This document shows positions 38,033-45,641 of a stretch of 64,000 nt of DNA, one piece after another. The notes below the pieces were generated by a model. That model had not been told where the DNA came from and did no database searches. It saw nothing but the letters and a program-made list of their open reading frames with translations. The DNA is from PGZG01 sp046292765 (GTDB lineage: Bacteria; Pseudomonadota; Gammaproteobacteria; Pseudomonadales; Alcanivoracaceae): assembly GCA_046292765.1 (NCBI GenBank), contig JBKBQA010000001.1, forward strand, positions 759,094 through 823,093, read 5' to 3'. Every line of letters starts with the position of its first letter. Positions within the stretch are counted from its first letter, which is position 1. The translations under genes were made by a program, and so were the position numbers.

Positions 38033-40420
38033 ATGGCCAAAAGCAAGAAGCCAGCTCGATCACCGAGAGAAAAAGGTAGCGTGAAGTCATCCACGACGTC
38101 AGATAGGAGCTCTGATGGAGCGTTAAGAACAAATGACATCGTTGCTGAGCAGGCTAGTGCAAGTGATGATATGGCATCTGCGATGCCGGAAAACAGTAAT
38201 AAGGATCTGGAGTACGGCTACGACAATGCTGTGTCGCCCTCGACAGGGCCGACCGTGTCTCCATCTAGTTTGACATTGACAGCAAGTACGGTGACTGAAG
38301 AACACGGAAATGAGAAAACTGGCGCGGTGCCGTTACCTGGCGCTAACCAGCAAGATGGTGCAATGGATAACGCACGAGCCGATGCAAGCGAAAGAGCGTT
38401 GACTACCAATCAGGGTCTCCCTATTAGCGATAACCAGAGCACACTGAAGGCTGGGTTACGTGGGCCGTCTCTGCTTGAGGATTTCATCCTGCGGGAGAAA
38501 ATAACTCATTTTGATCACGAGAGAATTCCGGAAAGGATTGTTCATGCGCGTGGATCAGGTGCGCATGGATACTTTGAGGCCTATGACAGCTTCAAGAAGT
38601 ATACGCGTGCATCACCATTATCGGAAAAGGGAAAAATAACGCCGGTATTTGCCCGGTTTTCCACTGTTGTCGGGGAGCGGGGCTCAAAAGATACCGCGCG
38701 GGACGCCCGTGGCTTCGCAGTCAAGTTCTATGCCGAAGAAGGAAACTGGGACCTTGTCGGTAACAATATACCGGTATTTTTTATTCAAGATGCGATGAAA
38801 TTTCCTGACCTGGTTCATGCCGTCAAGCCAGAGCCACATCATGGCATGCCACAAGCGGCGTCTGCCCATGATACGTTCTGGGACTTCGTTTCGCTGATGC
38901 CAGAGTCGACTCACATGCTAATGTGGGTGATGTCGGATCGTGGGATACCGCGCAGCTACCGGATGATGCAAGGATTTGGAGTGCATACCTTCCGCCTTGT
39001 CAATGAGAGCGGACAATCGGTGTTCTGCAAATTCCACTGGAAGCCATTGCTGGGAACTCATTCGCTGGTCTGGGACGAGGCTGTCAAAATATCTGGCGCA
39101 GATCCTGACTTTCACAGACGAGATCTGTGGGAGGCCATTGAGTCCGGCGAGTTCCCGGAATGGGAGATGGGTTTGCAGATATTTACTGAGGAGCAGGCTG
39201 AGGGTTTTTCTTTTGATGTGCTTGACTCGACCAAGCTAATACCGGAGGAGCTGGTTCCAGTTCTGCCGGTCGGACGCATGGTCTTGAATCGAAACCCGGA
39301 TAATTTTTTTGCTGAAACGGAACAGGTGGCGTTTTGTGCAGCCCACATAATACCGGGCATTGATTTCTCCAGTGACCCGCTGCTAGCCGGCAGGATACAT
39401 TCGTACCTCGATACCCAGATAACACGACTGGGTGGCGCCAACTTCCACGAGATCCCGATAAACTCCTCAATAGCTCCGGTGCACAATAACCAAAGGGACG
39501 GAATTCATCGCCAGGCAGTGCATCGCGGGCGTGTTGCATACGAGCCGAACTCGCTGGCAGGCGGGTGCCCATTCCAGTCTGGTATAGCTGGCTTTGTTTC
39601 CTATGCAGAGGAAACGTCGGGTGACAAAGTCCGAGGTAAGGATGAGAAGTTCGCCGAGCACTATAATCAAGCGACATTATTCTATGACAGTCAGAGTGAC
39701 GTTGAAAAGGAGCACATTGCCGACGCCTTTCGGTTTGAGTTAAGTAAAGTTGGAATCCCTTCAATACGAAAGCGGATGCTGTCGTCGCTGGCTAATGTTT
39801 CATTGGAGCTGGCTGAGGATGTTGCTTCGGGGCTGGGGATGACTGCCCCTGACCCCATGCCGAGAGCAATTACTATCCCCCCGAAGCCCGAGATATCAGT
39901 TTCTCCGAGCTTGTCGCTGTTGGCATTACCTGGCGAGCGTGGTATCCGCACGCGCCAGATTGCGATACTGGTCGAAAACGGCGTTCACTGCGAATCAATT
40001 GCCACGCTGTACGAAGTCCTGATTGATGCTGGCGCGGTTGTACATTTTGTAGGGCCGAGGGTCGGCGTGTTCGTTGGCGAATCTGACGATAGGGTTGAGG
40101 CAAACAAGTCAATGGAGAATTCTCCTGGATTCCTGTTCGATGCCCTGGTTGTACCTGATGGGCGCAGGTCGGTCGACGCGCTAGCGCGCAACGGTCATAC
40201 CATGGGGTTTGTTGCCGATATGTTCAATCATGGAAAAGCCATTCTTGCCCTCGGTGCAGGGAAGGAGATATTGGACATGGCTGGAATAGGGGCAGAGCAC
40301 GCGCAATCCGCAGGTATCGTAGTGGCGGGCAGCGATAAAGCAGATGAGGTCTCGAACACGTTTATCAAGGCGATAGCTGCGCACCGTCATCCATCGCGAA
40401 CTGCAGAATTACGCATATGA
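38033..40420 (+). CDS. katE: large-subunit catalase HPII-type KatE
   Basis: Monofunctional haem catalase of clade 2, 795 residues from the ATG at 38033, which has GGAGAA six bases upstream. Catalytic H171 lies in RIVHARGSGAHG and the haem-ligand Y458 in RIHSYLDTQ. A C-terminal DJ-1/PfpI-like domain (about 640-790; IAILVENGVHCESIATLY) is present as in E. coli HPII. The N-terminal extension before the core is about 40 residues longer than in HPII and rich in Ser, Thr, Asp and Asn. It is lower in GC than the core genes. Confidence 0.94.
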   Translation: MAKSKKPARSPREKGSVKSSTTSDRSSDGALRTNDIVAEQASASDDMASAMPENSNKDLEYGYDNAVSPSTGPTVSPSSLTLTASTVTEEHGNEKTGAVPLPGANQQDGAMDNARADASERALTTNQGLPISDNQSTLKAGLRGPSLLEDFILREKITHFDHERIPERIVHARGSGAHGYFEAYDSFKKYTRASPLSEKGKITPVFARFSTVVGERGSKDTARDARGFAVKFYAEEGNWDLVGNNIPVFFIQDAMKFPDLVHAVKPEPHHGMPQAASAHDTFWDFVSLMPESTHMLMWVMSDRGIPRSYRMMQGFGVHTFRLVNESGQSVFCKFHWKPLLGTHSLVWDEAVKISGADPDFHRRDLWEAIESGEFPEWEMGLQIFTEEQAEGFSFDVLDSTKLIPEELVPVLPVGRMVLNRNPDNFFAETEQVAFCAAHIIPGIDFSSDPLLAGRIHSYLDTQITRLGGANFHEIPINSSIAPVHNNQRDGIHRQAVHRGRVAYEPNSLAGGCPFQSGIAGFVSYAEETSGDKVRGKDEKFAEHYNQATLFYDSQSDVEKEHIADAFRFELSKVGIPSIRKRMLSSLANVSLELAEDVASGLGMTAPDPMPRAITIPPKPEISVSPSLSLLALPGERGIRTRQIAILVENGVHCESIATLYEVLIDAGAVVHFVGPRVGVFVGESDDRVEANKSMENSPGFLFDALVVPDGRRSVDALARNGHTMGFVADMFNHGKAILALGAGKEILDMAGIGAEHAQSAGIVVAGSDKADEVSNTFIKAIAAHRHPSRTAELRI

Positions 40421-40471
40421 TGAAGTGGCTAATAGGATGATGTGCGATCTAAACGGATCAAGGAGAGAGTC

Positions 40472-41434
40472 ATGGCGAATGCAAATCGGGGCCTGGATAC
40501 GGCAACTACACCCCCTCCAATCGCTCCAAGTGCGCGTGTTCTGCCAGATCCAGGCAGTGCTGTCTCGTGGTCCGCCATTCTTGCGGGTTCCACAGGTGCG
40601 GCCGCCTTGTCTCTTTTATTACTGATACTTGGTACCGGTTTAGGCTTTTCCGCAGTGTCGCCATGGAGCTTGCATGGCATTAGTGCGAAGACGTTTGGAT
40701 TTGCGGCGATAGCATGGTTGAGCTTTACGCAGCTTGTCGCGTCAGGCGCGGGTGGGTACTTGGCTGGGCGACTAAGGAAAAAGTGGACCGGCGTGAATTC
40801 CGATGAAGTTTTCTTCCGCGATAGCGCCCATGGCTTTTTAGCCTGGGCAGTGGCATCCCTGTTGACCATAGCCTTGCTGACATCTGTGGTGGGGGCCGCT
40901 GTCGGCAGCGGGCTCCGTGCAGGGGCCGCGGTGGCAGGAGGAGCGGCGGCAGCGGCTGATTCGGCGACAACGCTTGCAGTGGGTGACGCCGGATCTGAAG
41001 AGTTCAGCAAGATCATTGAATATTTCGTCGATACATTATTTCGTGGCGGACCAGCGGAGCCCGCAGCTGATACAGGGTGGCAAACCCGCGCGCAGACCCC
41101 CGGAGCCTCTGAGAGTTCTGTTGCAGAGATCACGAGGATACTCGTCAGGGCCTTACGCACTGAAACCTTGCCGGAGGAGGATAAGCGCTATCTTGGTCAG
41201 CTGATCGCGCAGCGGACTGGTCTGACTCAAGAGCGTGCGGAGCGACGCGTGTCGGACGCATTTGAGAATATTCAGGCAGCGCTGCAGCAGGCCGAGTTCA
41301 CTGCTCGCGAGTTCGCTGATGAGGCTCGGAAGGCATCCGCCTATGGCGCGCTATGGATGTTCGTGGTCCTGCTGCTTGGGGCATTTGCTGCAAGCGTTGC
41401 GGCCATCATTGCGGGGCGTCAGCGCGATGCGTGA
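40472..41434 (+). CDS. integral membrane protein, family unknown
   Basis: 320 residues, starting at the ATG at 40472 with AGGAGA upstream. Four hydrophobic segments: AGSTGAAALSLLLLILGTGL (about 36-55), a second near 70-95, a third near 120-150 with AALTSVV-like small residues, and one at the C-terminus (298-318). Between the third and fourth lies a hydrophilic helical region (about 170-295). I do not recognise a named family. It is followed 35 nt later by a 23-codon membrane peptide. Confidence 0.75.
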   Translation: MANANRGLDTATTPPPIAPSARVLPDPGSAVSWSAILAGSTGAAALSLLLLILGTGLGFSAVSPWSLHGISAKTFGFAAIAWLSFTQLVASGAGGYLAGRLRKKWTGVNSDEVFFRDSAHGFLAWAVASLLTIALLTSVVGAAVGSGLRAGAAVAGGAAAAADSATTLAVGDAGSEEFSKIIEYFVDTLFRGGPAEPAADTGWQTRAQTPGASESSVAEITRILVRALRTETLPEEDKRYLGQLIAQRTGLTQERAERRVSDAFENIQAALQQAEFTAREFADEARKASAYGALWMFVVLLLGAFAASVAAIIAGRQRDA

Positions 41435-41469
41435 CTCATGGATCTGAATTCGCCCGAACGGAGGCTCTA

Positions 41470-41541
41470 ATGAGCTCCATACTGCTTTGCGTTCTCGGTA
41501 TCCCAATTCCTATCATTATTCTGGTTGCGGTGTTGTTCTAG
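41470..41541 (+). CDS. 23-residue hydrophobic membrane peptide
   Basis: Open frame ATG to TAG of 23 codons (MSSILLCVLGIPIPIIILVA and three more residues). It forms one predicted membrane helix with an IPIP kink. It is preceded by a strong GGAGG with six-base spacing and lies between a membrane-protein gene and a strong terminator, so it probably is the last gene of that unit. Function unknown; the strong ribosome site is the main evidence. Confidence 0.6.
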   Translation: MSSILLCVLGIPIPIIILVAVLF

Positions 41542-41603
41542 TGAGCAGTGGTCTTCCTCCCGGGTGGTTCCCGGAATTTTTTTCACTCGCTTATCGTGCA
41601 AAT

Positions 41604-41633
41604 AAAAGGCAGGGACCGTGGTCCCTGCCTTTT
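41604..41633. terminator. bidirectional rho-independent terminator
   Basis: Perfect 14-bp inverted repeat (AAAAGGCAGGGACC / GGTCCCTGCCTTTT) with a 2-nt spacer, giving an A run and a T run on the two sides. It separates the plus-strand katE-side genes from the minus-strand PRC-barrel gene and can serve both strands. Confidence 0.9.
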
Positions 41634-41666
41634 ACTTATCGCACGATAATCTCGCTATTGTCGATA

Positions 41667-42191
41667 TTATTTCCGGGCTTTGAATTCCGGGGCAGACCGC
41701 AGATTATCTTTGGTCATGTTGACCCGGAGTTCTGGCTTGTCTGATGAGCCTGTTCTCGTTACATCATCCCAGCCTATGGCTACGTCCTTCTTGCCCATTC
41801 CCAGGAAGCCGCCAACGCTGACCAGAATGGCGACGACCTGACCGTTCTCGTCAATAATAAGATCATTAATAGATCCAATTTTATCGCCGCCAGTCGTCAT
41901 AACGTCCGCGCCGATCAGGTTGCTTGCATGAGATCCCCTTGCAGGTGCGGAGCTCATGTAACCTCGATTCTGGCTGCGTGAAGCGTCCCCTTGTGTTTGG
42001 CGATCGCTGCCTGTTGCGGAACCGGACTGCGAGCCACTGCGTGTAGCATCGGCCCCGCGGCCTGGCTGAGTGCTCTGCTGTTGCCGATCGGCGCCGGTAT
42101 TCGCAGGTTGCTGGGCCAGCGCTGCGTTTGAGAATAGAGCGATCGCTGGTGTTAGTAGTGCACAAAACGCAATTGAATTGAGAGTTTTCAT
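41667..42191 (-). CDS. exported PRC-barrel domain protein
   Basis: 174 residues from the ATG at 42191; AAGGA is better spaced for it than for the ATG at 42197. A signal peptide ends near ALAQQ (about residue 27), then comes a Gln/Ser/Gly-rich linker, then a PRC-barrel (about 90-165) with GGDKIGSINDLIIDENGQVV and GGFLGMGKKDVAIGW. Exported PRC-barrel proteins are common in envelope-stress clusters; the role is unknown. Confidence 0.82.
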   Translation of the reverse strand: MKTLNSIAFCALLTPAIALFSNAALAQQPANTGADRQQQSTQPGRGADATRSGSQSGSATGSDRQTQGDASRSQNRGYMSSAPARGSHASNLIGADVMTTGGDKIGSINDLIIDENGQVVAILVSVGGFLGMGKKDVAIGWDDVTRTGSSDKPELRVNMTKDNLRSAPEFKARK

Positions 42192-42260
42192 AGTCATTTC
42201 CTTTGAATGGATTGTATAGGCGGAGTGTAGTGCCCTGTGCTACTTCCTCATCGCAATTAT

Positions 42261-42432
42261 CTCTTTCCGTACTCATTTCGGGAAAGAGAGTGAATTTACA
42301 CAGAGTTCGTGAAATTCTGGATGATCTCGCAGGATACGATAATGAATGGTTTCTATCGGTTCGGTGACGAACTGATGATGGGTCTTGCGCTGCCAGACAT
42401 GGGCATAATTGAAAATAGCTTTTGTCTGGCAG
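42261..42432. other. structured intergenic region with three inverted repeats
   Basis: The 316-nt gap between the BON gene and the PRC-barrel gene holds three stem-loops. They are CTCTTTCC/GGAAAGAG at 42261-42288, a 9-bp stem with a GUGA tetraloop (ATCGGTTCG/CGAACTGAT) at 42355-42376, and a perfect 10-bp stem CTGCCAGACA/TGTCTGGCAG at 42390-42432 with a 23-nt loop. None has a T run. They may belong to a small RNA, a leader of the PRC-barrel mRNA or protein-binding sites. No convincing protein gene is seen here. Confidence 0.5.
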
Positions 42433-42507
42433 GGCAAGTCTATTGTGCGAGTTTTCTTACTATCAAAATGATACGGACCGGGTGCCCTTGTATTTAAGGT
42501 GTATCAG

Positions 42508-43353
42508 TCAGCTGCTAGATCCTCTTAGTGCGTCAGAATTGACGCTTTTTACACCCTTCACATTTTTGGCAAGCTCTACTGCCAGATCATGTTCCGCACC
42601 ACTGTTTACCTTGCCGCTAAGCGTGACAATTCCATTGCTGGTGCTAACAGAGATCTCTGAGCTATTGATGTTGCTTGAGTAGATCAGCGTGGATTTTACC
42701 TTTGTGGTGATCCATGTGTCCGAGATGCTTTGACCCATGTCTGACCGTTCCTTGTCTTTGCCGCCTTTGCTGTCACTGGATTTCACCACTTTGAGATTGT
42801 TGTTCACGGTGGTAACGCCATGAGTGTTGCGGGCCAAAAGTTCCGCAAGTTCCTTCGCTTCGTCACTGTCAGCGGTGCCGTCCAGGGTTACCTTCCCGGA
42901 TTTTGTTTCGACATTAGCGCTCAGCCCCTGCGCGTGTTTGCTCCAGAGCAATTTGGATTTTACCGTGGCAGTGATTGATGCATCCGATACAGCCTGACCA
43001 TAGCTCCTTTCACTCGATGAAGCCGCCGGACGATGGTCCGGGTCCACTTCGATTTGATTTTTCACTTTCTTTATTCCGTCGGCATTCAAGGCGATCTGTT
43101 CGGCCAGCTCCTTGCTGATATCTTCGTCAACTTTGCCAGTGAGCGTGGCCACGCCGTCTTCTACGCTGACTTTGATATCGTATCCCTGCAGGTGGGGATT
43201 GAGCGCATATGTCGTCGATATCTGGCTAGACTGACGAGCTTCCTTTACTGCTCTGGACTGGTCGGGTGAGGCTAGCGATGTGGTGCTTAGAAGTATCGCC
43301 ATTGCGAATGCTGATGCCAGTGAAAGCTTTCCAGTGGTCTTGTTCATGTTCAT
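42508..43353 (-). CDS. periplasmic protein with three BON domains
   Basis: 281 residues with a signal peptide ending near SLASPD (about residue 30). Three BON domains follow, at about 45-105, 120-190 and 210-278, each ending in the pattern G(V/I).TL(S/D/T)GKV or similar (VEDGVATLTGKVD, SGKVTLDGTADS, SNGIVTLSGKVN). BON domains bind membranes or ligands, as in OsmY. OsmY has two such domains. ATG at 43353 follows GGAG with seven-base spacing. Confidence 0.88.
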   Translation of the reverse strand: MNMNKTTGKLSLASAFAMAILLSTTSLASPDQSRAVKEARQSSQISTTYALNPHLQGYDIKVSVEDGVATLTGKVDEDISKELAEQIALNADGIKKVKNQIEVDPDHRPAASSSERSYGQAVSDASITATVKSKLLWSKHAQGLSANVETKSGKVTLDGTADSDEAKELAELLARNTHGVTTVNNNLKVVKSSDSKGGKDKERSDMGQSISDTWITTKVKSTLIYSSNINSSEISVSTSNGIVTLSGKVNSGAEHDLAVELAKNVKGVKSVNSDALRGSSS

Positions 43354-43628
43354 ACGTATGCTCCAGTGAGAAGGTCACCCTCTTGCCACAACGGCGGGAT
43401 ATCAGGTGTCAGATAAACATCCGCGTGTAGGGTATTCACAGGTGGATCATGCTTCGGTGCGGTGCCCCACATATACGGTTGATTTCTCACTGCCCCTTCG
43501 TTGCGTTTTCTACCGCACAGAGGGTTGAGTGGCATGGCAGGCATATTCAACAGGTAATGGCATGCGATCTGATGTCGTCCAGGTGGCGCATGGCCATGAC
43601 GAATAACCCCAACTGCGAGGAAACGGTC

Positions 43629-44000
43629 ATGAACATGCGATTTGTGCTTACCTGCTTGCTATCTCTGACATTGGTCACAGTAGCCCCCATGGCGGCTTAC
43701 GCCGATATGCTTAGCACCAGTATGGTGCTCGTTGAGGCTGAGCGTAATTCAAGGATCGAGTTGGTCGAAAGGTATATGGATAGAGAGGATGTTCGAAGCC
43801 AGATGGAAGCGATGGGCGTGGATTCAGCTTTGGCTACGGAGCGTGTCGCCGGACTCAGTGATCGCCAGCTTGAACAGCTTGCGCTCAACATTGAGACCAG
43901 TCCCGCTGGTAGTGGCGAGCTGGGCATTATCATTGCCGTGCTGGTGATTCTCCTGCTGCTGGAGATTCTCGGAGTGACCAATATTTTCAAGAAAGTGTGA
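43629..44000 (+). CDS. PA2779 family protein
   Basis: 123 residues: signal peptide or N-terminal helix ending near AAYADM (about residue 26), a conserved stretch from REDVRSQMEAMGVD to RVAGLSDRQLEQL, and a C-terminal membrane helix (about 98-117; IIIAVLVILLLLEILGV). AGGAAA lies ahead of the ATG at 43629. The following gene overlaps by 4 nt (GTGA) and encodes the usual partner, a PA2778-type peptidase. Confidence 0.82.
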   Translation: MNMRFVLTCLLSLTLVTVAPMAAYADMLSTSMVLVEAERNSRIELVERYMDREDVRSQMEAMGVDSALATERVAGLSDRQLEQLALNIETSPAGSGELGIIIAVLVILLLLEILGVTNIFKKV

Positions 44001-44971
44001 AGATATTCCTTGTCGTCCTGGCGCTGGCCCTCTGTGGCTGCGCCAGCAGGCAGCCACTTCAGAACTACCGCCTGCCAGTGGCGCAGGTCGAGCTCGACGA
44101 AACGCCCTTCTTCCCACAACAGCGCTATCAGTGTGGGCCTGCGGCACTCGCCACAGTATTGGTCGCTGACGGGGTAACGGTCACTCCCGATGAACTCGCG
44201 CTATACGTCTACCTCCCCGAACGCCGCGGTAGTTTGCAAGTTGAGATGGTCGCAGCTACCCGACGATATGGCCGCGTGCCGTATGTACTGCGCCCGCGTT
44301 TCGATGATTTGCTGGCGGAGCTTGCCTCAGGCAAGCCGGTACTCGTCATGTTGAACCTCAGTGTGAAGCTTCTGCCACAATGGCACTATGCCGTTGTTAT
44401 CGGCTACGATGTGCACTCAGATTCAATGTTGCTGCGTTCAGGAACAACAGCGCGTCTGCGGATGACTCGCGTGCGCTTTCAGGGCGCGTGGTCGCGTGCG
44501 GAACAGTGGGCCATGGTTGTGGTACCGCCGGATGAGATGCCCGCCACGGTTCAAAGTAGCGACTGGCTGCGTAGCGCCAGTGCCTTCGAGGAGCTGGGGC
44601 AAACCGAACTGGTGCTGCAGGCATACCGTGCGGCTACCCGTCGCTGGCCGGAGCTACATCTTGCCTGGCTGGCGCTGGCCAACGCTCTCTATGGCTTGCA
44701 TGACTTGCCAGGCGCCGAATCTGCATTACGCCGAGCGCTTGAGCTTGAGCCCTCTGCTGCTGTACATAACAACCTCGCGCACGTTCTGAACCAGCGCGGA
44801 TGTCTGGCTGAGGCGGCCGCACACATCGAGCTTGCCGAGTCCATGGAAGATGCCCGTTTGTTCCCTGACGGACTGAAGAAAACCCGATTGGCAATAGAGG
44901 CAAACCCCGGTCCTCAATCGTCATCCTGCTTTCCTCAATACCCGGACCAGTACGTGAAGCCTGAAAAGTAG
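43997..44971 (+). CDS. PA2778 family C39-like cysteine peptidase lipoprotein
   Basis: 324 residues, GTG start overlapping the PA2779-type stop. Lipoprotein signal with lipobox LCGC (cysteine about residue 15). The peptidase-like domain (about 35-170) has the nucleophile in RYQCGPAALATVL and a histidine in LLPQWHYAVVIGYD, resembling peptidase C39 (bacteriocin-processing) domains. A TPR-like region follows (190-290; HLAWLALANALYGLHDLPGA). The substrate is unknown; an envelope role with the upstream anchored protein is inferred from conserved pairing. Confidence 0.82.
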   Translation: MKIFLVVLALALCGCASRQPLQNYRLPVAQVELDETPFFPQQRYQCGPAALATVLVADGVTVTPDELALYVYLPERRGSLQVEMVAATRRYGRVPYVLRPRFDDLLAELASGKPVLVMLNLSVKLLPQWHYAVVIGYDVHSDSMLLRSGTTARLRMTRVRFQGAWSRAEQWAMVVVPPDEMPATVQSSDWLRSASAFEELGQTELVLQAYRAATRRWPELHLAWLALANALYGLHDLPGAESALRRALELEPSAAVHNNLAHVLNQRGCLAEAAAHIELAESMEDARLFPDGLKKTRLAIEANPGPQSSSCFPQYPDQYVKPEK

Positions 44972-45034
44972 CCTGACACGACTGGCCGCATGCTACGATG
45001 CATGACAATCCCCTTTGGGCAAGCCGGAGCCTCT

Positions 45035-45616
45035 ATGCCTACACCCACTACTGCACCGAGTACCTATGTCCAGTTGCGACAAGAGGCGGAGGCCCGGTTG
45101 AAAGCCGGGACCGCCTCAGCCAGTCGTTGGTCTTTGGGCGTTGATGCGTTGCAGATGCTGCACAGGCTATCCAGTGATCCCGATACTGCCGCTGACGCCC
45201 TGAAGCTATTGCATGAGCTTCAGGTCCATCAGGTAGAGCTGGATCTGCAGAGTGAGGAAATGCGCAGTAACGAGCAGCGCCTTGTTCAAGAGCTTGCCCA
45301 TTACAGGGAGCTGTATGAGTGCGCGCCAATGGGCTACTTCCGGGTCGATTCTGAGTCGGTGATCATTGAGGTTAACCAGGCAGGTGCCGAGCTGCTCGAC
45401 GGCAATGCCGATCAGCTCACTGGTGGCCGCCTGGATGGCCTTCTGGCTGCCGCGAGTCGCCCGCTGTTGCTGGGCCTCCTTCGCGACCTGGACCAGACCG
45501 GTAGCGTCCGTTCATGCCGAGTGGAGTTAGATCGGGATATCCGCGCACTGTGGCTGGTGGTCAGTCCCTCTGCCGACAAGCGCTCCGTGTTATTGACATG
45601 TTGCGAATACCGTTAG
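45035..45616 (+). CDS. PAS domain protein without output domain
   Basis: 193 residues from the ATG at 45035 with GGAG upstream. Residues 50-95 form a helical stretch with LHELQVHQVELDLQSEEMR, a segment common before PAS domains in bacterial sensors, and about 100-190 form one PAS domain (YECAPMGYFRVDSESVIIEV). No catalytic or DNA-binding domain is present. It lies 25 nt before the CheB-CheR fusion gene, so it probably acts with it. Confidence 0.8.
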   Translation: MPTPTTAPSTYVQLRQEAEARLKAGTASASRWSLGVDALQMLHRLSSDPDTAADALKLLHELQVHQVELDLQSEEMRSNEQRLVQELAHYRELYECAPMGYFRVDSESVIIEVNQAGAELLDGNADQLTGGRLDGLLAAASRPLLLGLLRDLDQTGSVRSCRVELDRDIRALWLVVSPSADKRSVLLTCCEYR

Positions 45617-45641
45617 TGCGAGGTAGGAGGGCTATCGTCTG

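Noticed and set aside
42309..42497. A 62-codon open frame in the gap after the BON gene
   Set aside because: It runs through the inverted repeats and has no ribosome site or signal; the structure explains the region better.
43525..43540. TTGAGTGG similar to the guaA 3' end, a possible right attachment repeat
   Set aside because: Only about eight contiguous bases match, too few to claim an att site without an integrase.
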